64,000 bases of DNA. Source: Azolla caroliniana (taxonomy: Eukaryota > Polypodiophyta). This document shows positions 1 to 11,206 of the stretch, in pieces; positions within the stretch are counted from its first letter, which is position 1, and the number at the start of each line of letters is the position of its first letter. The notes under the pieces are model-generated. The model saw nothing but the letters and a program-made list of their open reading frames with translations, was not told the origin of the DNA and did no database searches. The stretch is taken from the NCBI GenBank assembly GCA_043228905.1, contig JBHGNT010000001.1, positions 15,252,001-15,316,000 of the forward strand. The letters are read 5' to 3'. The translations under genes and the position numbers were made by a program.

Positions 1-1505
1 CACCGAAGTGGCGAAGAACACAAATTGGCGTGCCGCAATGGAGGAAGAGACGTGCGCCTTAACGCAGAACGAGACATGGGACCTGGTTGACGCATCGAAG
101 GGTGTGAAGCCGATCGGTTGCCAGTGGGTGTATAAAGTGAAACACAACACGGTCGGCTCCGTCAACCGCTACAAGGCCCGTTTAGTAGCAAAAGGCTACG
201 CGCAGAAGCATGGTGTGAACTATGAAGAGACCTTCGCGCCTGTTCCAAATATGACTACCGTGCGAGTCCTGCTACCCGTAGCAGCGGCAAAGGGGTGGCA
301 GTTACATCAGATGGATGTAAAGAATGCGTTCTTACAAGGTGATCTTGAGGAACAGGTGTACATGGTACAACCCCCCGGATTTCTATCCGAACAAAACACC
401 TCGGCAGTTTGCCGAATGAAGAAACCCTTATATGGACTAAAGCAAGCCTCGGGAGCTTGGAAAGCAAAGATTACGCAACAGTTGCATAGGATGGGGTTTG
501 CGCCGTCGAAATCGAACTCTTCTCTATTTGTTCGGCAAGGATAATATGGACTTGTCAGCCTGCTCTTGTACGTTGATGATTTAGTCATCACCGGTGCCGA
601 CCTTGACGAAATCCGCCGTGTGAAGTCTCAGCTTGCGGCATCGTTTGAAATGAAGGATCTCGGAGACCTTCATTACTTCCTCGGGATCGAAGTGATCCGT
701 ACCCCCGAAGGCATATGGATCAGCCAACGTCATTACGCGCTGAATATGCTCTTTAAGTTCAGGATGGCAAACTGCAAGCCCATCTCCCCCCTTTGGATAG
801 AAACATGAAGCTTCGCCTAGATTCGGGCAAGGTGTGCGACCAAACATGGTTCCGACAGATTGTCGGGAGCCTTATCTATTTGACGATTACTCAACCGAAT
901 CTTAGCTACCCGGTCGGCTTAATCAGTCAATTCATGTCACAGCCTACGGCCGAACACTTTTAGTGCGTTATGTCAGTGGCACGAAAGACATGGCGTTGTT
1001 TTATCAGGTAGGCATCGCCGAACAGTTAGTCGGCTACACGGATGCTGATTGGGCCGGAAACGCCCTCGATCATCGATCCACATCTGGATACGTATTCTCA
1101 TTGGGAAGTGCGGCGATCGTATGGAGCAGCAAGAAGCAGCCGACAGTAGCACTGTTGACCATGGAGGCCAAATATTGAGGGGCGACTATTACTACGGGCG
1201 AAGTCATTTGGCTGAAACGACTATTACGGGATTTGCAAGTAGAGGTGTCTAATCCGATGACGATCCATTGTGACAACCTTAGCAGTATCCACCTTGCGAA
1301 GAACCCCATGTTCCACGTCCGGACCAAGCACATTGAGATGTATTACCATTTTGTCCGCGAGTGAGTCCTTTCAGGTGAAGTCGAACGGGTGCATATTCCG
1401 ACTGATTGACAGGTTGCCGACATCTTCACCAAGCCTCTTGGTCTCGACAAGTTACGACATTTCTCTGGTGAGCTTGGGTTGCGTCCCCTTCACACGCCGA
1501 ACCTG
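1..1505 (+). pseudogene. pol: copia pol fragment: reverse transcriptase and RNase H
   Basis: Reads as the copia reverse transcriptase from the WDLV and WVYKVK segment (about 77-145) through NRYKARLVAKGYAQ (about 163-204) and MDVKNAFLQGDLEEQVYMV (about 311-367) to the catalytic YVDD (about 569-580) and SFEMKDLGDLHYFLGIEV (about 640-694). RNase H follows: YTDADWAG at about 1034, then STSGYVFSLGSAAIVWSS. The frame breaks at a TAA at 548-550, at TGA 806-808 and around 960, and at TGA codons near 1176 and 1363. The TGA in the KY-GA segment aligns with CGA in element B at about 20264, so it looks like a C-to-T change. The N-terminal gag, protease and integrase are outside the window. Confidence 0.93.
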
Positions 1506-1515
1506 AGGGGGAGAA
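1503..1515 (+). other. internal polypurine tract-like site
   Basis: The segment cctgagggggagaaac directly follows the usual copia pol C-terminus (TPNLRG). It looks like the purine tract that normally sits against the 3' LTR, yet the LTR begins about 530 bp further on. The same internal tract occurs at the equivalent place in elements D (14573-14587) and E (11192-11206). It may be a second plus-strand priming site or the relic of an ancestral 3' end. Confidence 0.6.
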
Positions 1516-2033
1516 ACGAAGACAAACAAGAACAAGAGCGTGAAAGGAGCGGAGGTGGTCATCGCAATGAAAGTGACTGTGACGCGGAATCGAATGAAGA
1601 ATTCGATTTCGGGCCGGCTGAAGAAGCCGAAGAAAATAGCAAGGGCCATAAATGTAGGGAAGAGCCGAGGATAGCGGAATCAGGGGGAGATACAGCCAAG
1701 AAGGACGTAAAGGCTAGGACCAAGACGTGGTCTGATGTAGTCAATGGCCTAAAGATAGGGGATGAATTGGAGACAACCAATTCGGATGAGGGCGGAACTG
1801 AATCAGAAGTGTTTGATTCAATCAGAATGTTCGATTCGGATACGCCGAATCAACTGAAAGCCATGAGGAGAAAAGGGCAGCGAAGGACACGCCGACACCG
1901 TGACAACAAGGGAGCTGAGAAGGGTCGGATGAGCAGACAAACCAACCGGAAGGGTCGAGGCGCACGAAATCGAGCGGGTCGAGGAGCGCGAGCGAGGTGT
2001 GAAGCCAGAAGGAACCGGAACCTCAAGTTGAGC
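1516..2033 (+). other. copia C-terminal or 3' extension (acidic then basic)
   Basis: An open frame continues from the pol C-terminus for about 170 codons after the internal purine tract. The first half is rich in Glu, Asp and Ser (for example ESNEEFDFGPAEEAEEN); the second half is rich in Arg, Lys and Gly (for example RKGRGARNRAGRGARAR). Elements B, D and E have the same block in the same place, though broken. Copia pol normally stops soon after RNase H, so this is unusual for the family. It could be a translated tail with a nucleic-acid binding character, or a non-coding 3' region that is open by composition. No known domain is recognised. Confidence 0.55.
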
Positions 2034-2044
2034 TTGAGGGGGAG
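2034..2044 (+). promoter_or_regulatory. polypurine tract of element A
   Basis: The run ttgagggggag lies immediately before the TGTTGAG start of the 3' LTR. It is the primer site for plus-strand DNA synthesis. The identical sequence precedes the 3' LTR of element B. Confidence 0.85.
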
Positions 2045-2447
2045 TGTTGAGAGACAAGCTCAACATTCGGTGCGTAATCAAATGCGTAACCCAGTGCGTA
2101 AACTGGGTGCGTAGAACCATGCACACAATAGCCCATAGCGATGCGTAAACCGCGAGGCCGTTGGAAAGATATTCCTCGAAAGGAATAATTTTGGGAGTGA
2201 GTGTAGCGACTCATTTATGAGTGTCAAGTACTGTCAGTACTTGTGTCAGCCCGATTGTCAGGGCTTGTATAAAAGATGCTCACTGAGCATTTGTGTATGT
2301 ACAGAGAGTCATTATTTTGAATCTAAGTTCTTTGTTGTCTTCTCTCTCTCTCTCTGTCTCTCCATCTCCATCTCCATCTCTGCGTACTCCTCCAAACTGT
2401 GTACTCTGTGTTTACGCACACGCTTCCACACAATGTATTCTTTTACA
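2045..2447 (+). repeat. 3' LTR of copia element A
   Basis: A 403-bp LTR from TGTTGAGAGACAAGC to ttttaca. It contains several gtgcgtaa units near its start, the palindrome AAGTACT-gtc-AGTACTT at 2226-2242, a TATA box TATAAAA at 2268-2274 and a CT-rich leader at 2339-2380. The same architecture is seen in the LTRs of B, D and E. Its ends are set by the abutting polypurine tract and by alignment with the B LTR. Confidence 0.9.
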
Positions 2448-3339
2448 AAATGATACAATTCTTAGAATTCAAAGAGGAAGGATAAGGGTGGTGCAATGAA
2501 GTCATATGGAAAACCCTTATATGTTAAAGGCAATGCAAGAGGTATGGGAGTTTCTATGCACCACTACAATGTAGATTATTTGGACTGCTAGATATTCTAG
2601 GGTGTTTGATAATACTATTGTTCATCTCGTGGAAAGTGTACGAAACGTCTAGATGCATATGGTGCATACCTTGAAAGGGCGGTATGATGAACTTAAAGGT
2701 GAGATGGATGTTGCAGTGTTGCAACGCCTCGAAAAGCTCCTAAGCATCAAAAGGTTGCTAGACATGAAAGCTCCTCTGAGTTGAATTGTTGTCAGGAAGG
2801 CTCATTAGAGTCAAAGGCTCTTTAGACTCGAAGCGAAGACAAAGTTGAAGTGAAGGTGGAGTCGAAGATAATGGGGGAATTGAGGATAAAAGAGAAGAAC
2901 ATCAGGTTACGATGGAAATTTTTTACGAAATTAAGTTTAAAATGACCACTTTGTAGACTAGAAATGCTAGATTAAGAAATAAATTCCCTTTATAAAATAG
3001 AGTTTAGAAGTTTTTGCGGTAAAAGTTTACAACAATGGTAATTTCTAGAAATAAAACAAGAACTAAGAACCCTAATATTTATGACAAGAAGAAAATAAAG
3101 GTTGATTGTCGCTAGCTTAAGAAAGAAATTCCCTTTATAAAATAGTGTTTACAAGTTTTCAAGGTAAGATTATAACAGTGGTAATTTCTAGAAATAAAAC
3201 AAGAACTATGAACCCTAATATTTATGATTCCTGAGAAACTCAAAACAGAGAGTGACGAGCGGCCCTTGATTTGACACACAAAGGGGGTTTCCGATGCAAC
3301 TCCCCTCGATCCGTCTATCACATCTCCCCATATTTCAAA
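2448..3339. other. non-coding stretch between copia A and LINE X
   Basis: No convincing coding frame. It contains a tandem duplication (separate entry) and may include the 5' leader of LINE X, but no start signal can be recognised. Confidence 0.4.
2967..3227. repeat. 145-bp period direct duplication
   Basis: Two diverged copies at 2967-3084 and 3112-3227. Both run from ctagNttaagaaaNaaattc through a shared segment with ggtaatttctagaaataaaa to cctaatatttatga. They have drifted by scattered substitutions and small indels. Function unknown; a local duplication in or beside the LINE leader is the simplest reading. Confidence 0.75.
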
Positions 3340-3358
3340 TAAGGTTGTCTCACTCTCA

Positions 3359-4110
3359 TTGTCAGATAATAATAATAGGAATCTAGTGTTGACAGAAGTA
3401 CGATTGGAGGCGATCTCTCTAGTGGTGCATATGGAAAGATCAAGGCCAAATAGGCATGAGTTTCATCGCATGTTGTACGCGAGCTTCGCAAAAGAAATCA
3501 ACAATGTTCTGGACATCCATTTCATGGGCAAAAGATGTTACTATTCGGAGTTTACTGATCCTTCTTCTGTTTCCCGTTTGTTGGAGATCAAGAATACATC
3601 GTTGTCAGGTGCTTGGATATCCTTTTACAAGTAGATTCATAATGTGGTTGCAGATGATATCCTACAAACCAAAGAGGCACATCTGATCTTTCTAGCCGTT
3701 TTCTTGGGATTGAAGAAAGAATGGCGTCTAGTGTTACCCCAAATAGGCTACCTTCTAGGTACAATAAAAGCTATTAAAAGAAGAGGCATTCGCTGAAGGA
3801 TGATCCTTTATGAGGAGCACCAGTTTTGAGGATCTTGGCACTCAGGAATAACGTATTACCATCTTCAGTTTTGTTGCCGAATTTGCAGGAAAATAAGGAG
3901 CCGTTGTCCTAGAGGATTATGTTAGGGGCTTCCGGATCAATGTTTTATAAGCAGGCATTTTGGGCATTTCGGGAAGAATTTCCCTCTTAGATGCTATCGA
4001 TTAGAGGAGGCCTCTAAATCTACTTCTAAGGTGGGGAGATCAGACTGGACTCTAGTAGCAACGAAGCATACTATGAAAGTGTTTTTAGAATTCAAGATAT
4101 TGAACATTAG
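3359..4110 (+). pseudogene. LINE X ORF1-like (gag-like) remnant
   Basis: The open part (3359-3634) has a segment FMGKRCYYSEFTDPSSVSRL followed by LSGAWISFYK. Its continuation in other frames (about 3645-3780) reads like AHLIFLAVFLGLKKEWRLVL and PQIGYLLGTIKAIK. Further on (about 3926-3990) the spacing of a CCHC zinc knuckle is recognisable but its cysteines are replaced by Phe or Tyr (MFYKQAFWAFREEFP). This arrangement, an N-terminal RNA-binding module then a knuckle, fits the ORF1 of plant LINEs. Stops at 3632-3634 and later make it non-functional. The assignment rests on position before the endonuclease and on motif style. Confidence 0.5.
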
Positions 4111-5399
4111 AAGAATATAAGGTATGGAGCATTCACAATTGGAGGACGAGAACACGAACCAAGATACTAAGGAGAAGTCAAACTAAAAGCAGGAGACTTG
4201 GAGAAAAGTAAATTAATTTATAATTAAATTGAATTATTATATAATTAAATTAATCAAATATAAAAATATCATAATGTAATTAATTAATTAAATTGATATA
4301 TATAAATAATTAAATTAATATAATAATATATCAATTTAAATTATAAATTTATTTAATAATAAATATAATTTAAGTAAATTTACATTTATATTTATTTTAT
4401 ATTGAAATTGAAATTGAAATTATTATTTATATAATATTAAAGAAATATATTTATTTGGGTTTCAAACGAAAGAGTTATGACCATTCTTTTTTTAAGTGGT
4501 CTACTTTTTCTCCTTTTACTTTTCTTCATGTCTTCTGCTTTTATCTTGACTAGTTCTTGGTTTGTGTTCTTGCCCTCCAAATGCGAATGCTCCATACCTT
4601 ATATTCTTCTAATGTTCAATAACTTGAATTCAAAAAACACTTTCACACATACTTTTAAACATCTTAACTCGCTGAGAAATTCTATATTTTTATTGTATTA
4701 TAATCCTCGAAGGTAGGGATATTTTCACACATACTTTGAATAGAGATGAAGGTAGGGATATTGTCTCTCAAAATAAGTTAAGGGAGGTGGATAAAGTTGC
4801 TGAAGTACAGATTCCATCATCCTCGAAGCAGGATCAAGAAGCCTTGACGATTAGAGAAATTACTGCTAAGCTCTCCCCTACAAGCCATCATAAGTTATAG
4901 GTTATAGACAATCAATTGAGGGGCAAAGGTAAGTAGATCATTCAATCTTTGTGTCACCCAATGCCTCAAGACAAGGGGCGACATATTGACTGTTCTAGTG
5001 TTGCCATGGATTGTGTAAAGTAGTTATCTATAGTAATCTATGAGGATACATCAAAACAGAAGTCTCTCTTGATCTGGGTGTAGATTTCATTCAAGCACGT
5101 CTTCATCCGGTTTTCAAATCCAAGTCCCTTTTGTCTAGTGGTTATGACTATGGAAACGATGATTCCTCAGAATGCTAAGGATTTCTCTTTTTCGATAGTA
5201 TCCTTGGCTATAAGTGATACTCCAACATTGGATAAAGCAATGCCAGTCTATTCATATAAATACTTGGGTAAAGATATGATGACAACTAGAAGACAATTAC
5301 GAGTTGCTGAGGAAGAAAAATGTAGAGTAGTTTTGACAGGAAAAAGGATAGTTTCATGGATGTTCTCAATATAATTTCATCGAATGTGTAGTGATTATG
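4111..5399. other. AT-rich and uninformative region within LINE X
   Basis: From about 4200 to 4455 the sequence is almost pure A/T, with runs such as taattaattaatt, and looks like an expanded low-complexity insert inside ORF1. The rest holds scattered short frames (for example 4477-4716 and 5138-5374) without recognisable domains. The segment at about 5340-5375 (KRIVSWMFSI) may be the beginning of the endonuclease, which often starts with an SWN-type motif, but this is weak. Confidence 0.45.
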
Positions 5400-6130
5400 A
5401 GGTAGTCGGTTTCGAAAAATGAGAGGGGTTTTTTTACAGGAATTGAAAAAACCTTATGTAGGACAAATAGATGTGTTCATTATTTAGGAGCATCATTTAG
5501 GGGAACAATGTCTCTTAAGATATGGGAACCTTCTCCCGAGGAGGTGGAAACACTTTTGGTTGCCGACCTTTGGACCAAATGATACTCATGGTGGTTTATG
5601 TATCGCATTTTCACATATTTGGGATTCACACGTAATTGTGTCAGGATCATTGTCCAACAAAAGACAACAATATATTTGTTTTTAAAATAGGAGAGATTAA
5701 GTGGGGTTTGCTTGAATCTTTATTCGTCAAATTATGTAGTGAGGTCTCAGTTTTTGAGTGAAATTTTATTACAAATACCCCAAATTGATCATTAAGTATT
5801 AGTTGGAGACTTTGATATGTTACAGAATGTGCAAGACCGGCAAGGTGGTAGTTTACGTATTATTTCTAGATTAGGATTTAGGGCTTGGGAAGGACTATCT
5901 TTGTCACTATGGTCGGTTGGTCTTTGGTTGGTTCATTACTTTAATAGACAACTGAAATCCTTATCTTTTTCAAGATCTAAAAGAAGGTTGGTCCAGGTCA
6001 ATCTTTCTTTTCGATAGGTTTTATGGGGATGATTTTATGTGGACTAGAGATGGTCAATTAGGAATTATGCCTGGTTGTTCTTTTTCTGATCAATCACCTC
6101 TTAAATTAAAATTCTCTTTACCATCAACAC
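5400..6130 (+). pseudogene. LINE X endonuclease (APE-like) remnant
   Basis: The segment VGDFDMLQNVQDRQGG at 5802-5849 matches the LINE endonuclease motif normally written GDFN, with the Asp that belongs to the active centre. Downstream WTRDGQLGIMPG and SFSDQSPL (about 6040-6105) occupy the place of the terminal SDH motif, with His replaced by Gln. Stops and frameshifts divide the domain. The enzyme would nick the target DNA for target-primed reverse transcription; this copy cannot. Confidence 0.7.
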
Positions 6131-6769
6131 AAACGGGGTTAGGAATTCTCTTTGCCATCTAGAATTGATTTAGAACTCCTAACCCCATTTTTCTTAGAGA
6201 AGATTGTAAATATTTTGTTCAAACTATTTGGTCTAGATATCATTATGATGTTGATGTTATCCTGAGCAATGTGGTACATGTGTTGAAGGAAATTCAAGAA
6301 TTTCTCCAAAATAAAACGAAATCTTTGTGCCTTGATTATGATTCCAAGAATGTAATATATAAGTGAGGTTTGGTAGCATTACAACATTTGCAACAAAGGC
6401 GGCCAATGTCTGTAGATTTAGTCGCGAGAGTTATTGATGTAGGGAAAACGATTCTCGATATACAACTGCAGAGGTCAGATTTTTGGTATCATAAATCCTC
6501 TCTGAGATGGAGTAGATAGGTTCATATGGTTTGTAAAGAGTTTTTCAACCTCATCGCATTAAATCTCATAAGCCTCAACCGACAAGTATAAGACATGCTG
6601 ATGGATTTTTTACAACATCGGATGTTGTAGAGATAAGGGATATAACATCATCTTTTTATCATCATTTGTTGAATGTGGTTCCTATTTCAAGAAATAAAAT
6701 GATTAAGAGGGATTATGTTTGGGTTTTGATATCTAATCGGGTTTCGTCTCAAATGTAGATTGCTTTGCT

Positions 6770-8070
6770 TGCTTTGTTGCAACCTTCGGAAATTCTATTA
6801 CTAGCAAAGGCTTCAGGTAAGGATGTTTGCCCAGGTGTTGATGGGGTGGGGGTTTCATGGTATACAGAGTGTTGGGATATGTTTGGTAATGTTTTTACTT
6901 TTACTTATCAACAAATGCTTAACTAGGGTTATATGTCTCAGGAATGGACAAAGGGCCTAATATATTTGATTTTGAAGGGGGGTGGCCCTCGTGATAATAT
7001 TTGAAAATGGAGGCCTATAACCACAATGTTGTGAAGAATATTTTAGCTAAAACAATAGCAAGGAGAGTGCAACCTTTTTCACCTCAACTAATTCATGATT
7101 AACAAACGGGTTTTTTTCAAGAAAGAAGTATTTTCGATAAATTCTGCTTGTTTTGGGAAATGGTGGTTATTGTAGAGCGACAACAAGATTTGGCTATTTT
7201 GTTTTTAGATTTCGAGAAGGCTTATGATAGAGTGGATTGAGAATTTATGGAAGGGACATTATTGTGAATTAGCTTTCCCAAGTGTGTCTGTTTGCTCCTT
7301 TTCTGTTTATTTTAGTTTCTGAGGCTTTTTCTGATTACCTTAGGAGTAGGAATGTAGATATTCATGGTATAGTCTTACCTATACAAGGACATGCATCCTC
7401 GGTTGTTGATTGAGAATTTCTTGAGGACACCACTTTATATGCTTCTACAAAAAACAAGAACTTGTTGAATCTTCAATTAGAATTAATAGATTTTTGTGAT
7501 GCTTCAGGAGACTTGATCAATTGGGACAAGTCCATGGGATTTTGGGTTGCGTCTTCTTCTCCTTCACAAGATGTGCCAACTCTAGGTTTTATTTGATTAC
7601 CTCGAGGTACAACTATATGTAATTTGGGATGTCACATGTGGCTAGATTTGTTGGTTGACAATATGGTGACACCCCTTTTGTTATGGGTTAGAAATAAATT
7701 GTTGTATTGGGATACAACTAATTTGTCTTTACTAGGAAGGGTGGTTGTGGCAAACTCAGTTTTGCTCGCATCAATGTGCCAACCTAGTTGCATCAACCTA
7801 GTTATTTTCACGCTCTATTATATTGAAAGTACATTGCTTAGTTCGTAATTTTATTCGAGGTGCTTCGCTAGGATCAAGGGTTGTTGCAAAAATTTGTTGG
7901 TTGGTTTTAATTCGGCCAATAAGTGAAGGTGGACTGGGCTTATTAGATCCCTTGCTCCAAAGTAATGGTCTTCTTCCAAAGCATGTTGTGAGAGGATTTA
8001 TGCTTGGGGATGAGTTGTGGAAAAAGTTATGGTGGTTGTTTATCTCATTACGACATTAAGCTCAAAATAG
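6770..8070 (+). pseudogene. LINE X reverse transcriptase remnant
   Basis: Motifs in order: GKDVCPGVDGVGVSWY (about 6818-6865), a WRPIT block near 7010-7024, FLDFEKAYDRVD (about 7203-7238), then FLEDTTLYAS (about 7418-7447) at the place of the catalytic FADD box, so the usual Ala-Asp-Asp is damaged. Next come a CDASGDLINWDKS segment, GRVVVANSVLLAS at about 7737-7775, and RPISEGGLGLLDPLLQS at about 7911-7961, all typical of plant LINE reverse transcriptases. Several in-frame stops are present. Confidence 0.85.
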
Positions 8071-8697
8071 GATGATAAGGGCACGATAGTTTTTGGTGGT
8101 TGTTTAACTCTGAATTTCCAATTAAGCCTCCAAATGTTGGTTCTATGAGATATTTTATAGGTATTTTGAGGGCATGGAAGGACATTAGAGAGGCTCTTCT
8201 ATTTCAACTTTCATCATTGAAAGCCTAATATCTAAGGAAACCGTTGTTATGGAATCTTTTGTTTACTTATAGCTCTGGTTATGTTTTAGGAATTCACTTG
8301 CATTTATCATGGTGAAAAATGGACTTAGGACAACTACAAATGTGGCTGATTAGGATCAGTTTCAACTTCTCTCAGATGATGACAAACAACAATTCTCACC
8401 TTCATTGTGTGGGGGATGTTTGATGTTCAATCATATTCAGTAGGCTCTTCAGAATTGTCAAAGGAAAATGAACTTGGCTAATACTTATCCATGGTATGGT
8501 CTTATCTCTCCTTTGGGCATTTTAATAGGCACCAAGGCATATGCTAACCAAGGTCGTATAAGATTTTATGGGTTGGAGATGCTGGTGTTTTATATTTAGT
8601 GGAAGAAGAAGCAGAAGTTATGTAGTTAGCCTCCCAAAAACCCATTAGGGTTATTCCTTAGTTAGACAAGAAGATTTTCTTAGACCCAAATCCTTTT

Positions 8698-9084
8698 TTG
8701 ATGGAGCATGCATTACAATTATGGGCATTCCAAAGTAAGTCGATGGAACACCTTAAGTCGGACCTGGCTGATTATGCATGGTGGTTGGTTAGAAGGTCCT
8801 CGACAAATGAACAAGAGAGTAGGATTCTCCCTTTTTTCCAGTACTTTGTGGCCTATGGGAGATGCTTCTTGATGCAACGACATGGCGTAAATCCTATTGC
8901 ACAAAAATATTGGGAGTCAAGTGCTAAATCATTTCAATATTTGGCGGCTTATTGGAAAAGTTTATGGGCACTACCATGTATGGAAAGAGAAATTTCTTTT
9001 AAGTGGTTACTACTTCATTATGCTTTACCTATAAGTTTTCATTTAAAAGGACATGTTGATGATTGCTACTATGTTTGTTGCTAA
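8698..9084 (+). pseudogene. LINE X RT-associated C-terminal (zf-RVT-like) remnant
   Basis: An open frame of 128 codons that follows the reverse transcriptase. Its last part, ISFKWLLLHYALPIS then HVDDCYYVCC, resembles the zinc-binding tail that ends many plant LINE proteins (KxFxWLLxxxxLPT, then a cysteine cluster). The N-terminal part shows no domain I can name. Assignment is by position and by this short match. Confidence 0.5.
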
Positions 9085-9660
9085 TACAAGAGACTTTGAA
9101 ACATTTGTTCCGAAATTGTATTGTAGCTCAAAAGTATTGGGGAAGAATATTAAGGATGTTTTCTCGTACATATAGAGGAGTGGTTTTTAAATGGGGGACT
9201 ATTTTTTGAGGGTCTTTTGATGTGCAAGTGTCCTTGTACGAGACAAAGCAATGTGCGGAAGCATTGCGTATGTTTGAAAATAGAATTGAAGTAGTTCTCC
9301 CTAACATTCATGGTGTTAAATATTTTAAAAATTCTTTTGTTTGGAATATTGTTATGATTAATGCTTTATGGGTGTGGTAGAAGTGTCGTTGTAGCAAGAA
9401 ATATGATGGTATCGAGTATAATGTGGTCGATATGAAGGTATCAAGTGAAGGGAGAGTTTGATAGTATTAAAGGAACGGCTGAAAAGATGCATAATAAAAG
9501 GATGAAATTTCATAAAATATGGTGGCGAATACCTCTTTGGATGGGCCACATGAAGATCACTTGAATTATGCTCCATCACGATGGTTATTTCCTCCTCCTT
9601 GTTCTTTCTTATTTCAATCTTATGTTGTGATGTAATATAGTTCCTTCGTTCTTTTTTATT

Positions 9661-10005
9661 GTAGGTTGGATCACAATGGTTGCACGCTACTCTTGGTGTC
9701 CTTATTTGTTCTTCATTCAATGTCATATTAAAGTGACATAACATGAGAGCCTCTTCTCTGGGTTAGGAGTGGAGAAGAATTAAGGATGGGAATAGGGTTA
9801 GCATCGGTTTTGGTTGGGGGAACTGATTTCAATCATCTTGTAGGTTGGATCACATTAGCTACACGTTACTCTTGGTGTCCTTAGTTTTTCTTAATTTAAT
9901 CTCATATTTTGAGTGAGAGACTCTTCTATTGGTTAGGTGTGAAGGTGAATTAAGGAATGGGGGTAGGGTTAGCATCAATTCTTCTTGGGGGAACTTATTT
10001 CAATA
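9661..10005. repeat. 179-bp period direct duplication
   Basis: Copy 1 at 9661-9839 and copy 2 at 9840-10005 both run from gtaggttggatcaca through actcttggtgtcctta and ggttagcatc to gggggaact. They have diverged by substitutions and small indels. They lie beyond the coding remnants of LINE X and may be its 3' tail. The 230 bases that follow (10006-10232) contain nothing I can identify. Confidence 0.75.
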
Positions 10006-10232
10006 ACCAATTTATCTTCTTTTTGTGTTATATATAATATTTCAGGTCAACCAGGTCATGTATTCCGACTTCTTTTGTTTTCATACATTGGGTATAGTGG
10101 GACTTTTCATTATTCTGCAAGGTTGATAGTAGAGGGGAAGGCCTTTAAGGATATACATTGGATGGGTTTGCTAGGGGGAGTCAATTCAACATAATTCTTT
10201 TGTATGGTTCTTATTGTGTCGATGATGGATGG

Positions 10233-10690
10233 TGTAAAACAATAGCATAAGTAGAAGCTTGTACACATAGAACACACATGGCTAGCCGAACACACGTAGA
10301 TAATTAAAGGTATACAAAGAGAGAGGGAGGGAGGGAGAGGGAGAGACAGAGATGAGCAGACAACAAAAAACTATATCAATAGATAACAACACTTTGTACA
10401 TACGACTTTGCTTAGTGAGCACTTTTATACTAGCCCTATGACACAAGGTTGATTGAAGTACTGAGAAGTACTTCATTGCTCACATAAGATCATCTGATAC
10501 TGATTGTACCTAAATTTCCTATTATTAAGAATAGGAATAAAGGTCGTTAATGACATGTCGGCTCTCTCGACCGATCCAGTTGTCGGCTTCTTCAGCCGAT
10601 CAGATATCTAGCCTCCAACCGATCCGGCTATCGGCTTCTTTAGCCGATCCTTTACCCGGTCTGGCTTCATGTTGAGCTTGTCTCTCGACA
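10233..10690 (-). repeat. 3' LTR of copia element E
   Basis: 458 bp; on the - strand it runs from TGTCGAGAGACAAGC to ttttaca. It carries the GTAC palindrome (10456-10473) and a TATA box (TATAAAA on the - strand at 10423-10429), with a purine/pyrimidine leader at 10318-10352. The polypurine tract (- strand attggggag) abuts at 10691. The sequence is close to the LTR remnant at 32873-33125. Confidence 0.85.
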
Positions 10691-11191
10691 CTCCCCAATA
10701 AGCTCAACTTGAGGTTCGTCCGTTTGTCAGCTTGCCTCCTGGCCCTTCCGTCAGATCTCGTGCGGCTTGACCTATCTGGTTGGCTTGTCTACTCCCAAGG
10801 CCTTCGACGATCTTCTCCTTGCCTTTATGGATTTGGCGTCCTTCGACATGTCGGTTCCTGAGTATCGGTGTCGGCTTCAGGCACATCCTCGTCTGTTTGG
10901 CCTTCATATGATTTCACTCGTCCTTATCATCCCTCTTGTCCAAATCGGTTGTCTTTGAATCGTCTTGAATTCAACCTTTACCTATCTCAATCCAAGACTT
11001 CCCGGCTTCCTTCTCCTTCCGGCTCTGCCCCTATGTTCAATTGGTTCTAATTCGCTCGTTTGACCACTCCGCCTGCAGTCAGCTCGTCTTCCCTTAGACG
11101 ATTTTCTTCTAATCTTTCTCTTGTCTGATTCGGCTTCCTCAGCCAATATGGCTCTCCTGTGTTAGACTTTCTTATCATGTCTCCTTTCAAC
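10691..11191 (-). other. 3' extension of element E
   Basis: The 500 bp between the LTR-proximal polypurine tract (10691-10715) and an internal purine tract (11192-11206). It corresponds to the acidic/basic extension of element A but is full of stops and frame changes. Decayed segments such as gccttcatatgatttcactcg recur in element D at about 14282-14301. Confidence 0.6.
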
Positions 11192-11206
11192 CCTCCCCCT
11201 CAAGTT

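Larger units (their letters stand above)
1..2447 (+). mobile_element. Ty1/copia element A, 3' portion
   Basis: This is the 3' part of a copia retrotransposon whose 5' half lies outside the window. Order on the + strand is reverse transcriptase, RNase H, a long low-complexity extension, polypurine tract and 3' LTR. Protein and LTR are close to those of elements B, D and E in this window, so all four belong to one group. The coding region has several stops and a frameshift, so this copy is dead. Its 3' border is set by the LTR end ttttaca at 2447. Without the 5' end no target site duplication can be checked. Confidence 0.93.
3340..10005 (+). mobile_element. decayed LINE X (non-LTR retrotransposon)
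   Basis: Order on the + strand is a gag-like ORF1 remnant, an AT-rich interruption, an endonuclease remnant, a reverse transcriptase remnant, an RT-associated zinc-finger-like region and a tail with a 180-bp duplication. The order EN-RT identifies a LINE. Stops and frameshifts are frequent throughout, so it is old. It is of a different lineage from LINE L at 39530-45260: its RT motif reads FEKAYDRVD instead of FKAFDTVPR. Borders are approximate; no poly-A tail or target duplication could be identified. Confidence 0.8.

Noticed and set aside
5138-5374. 78-codon frame as an independent gene
   Set aside because: No domain recognised; lies between ORF1-like and endonuclease remnants of LINE X and is probably part of it.
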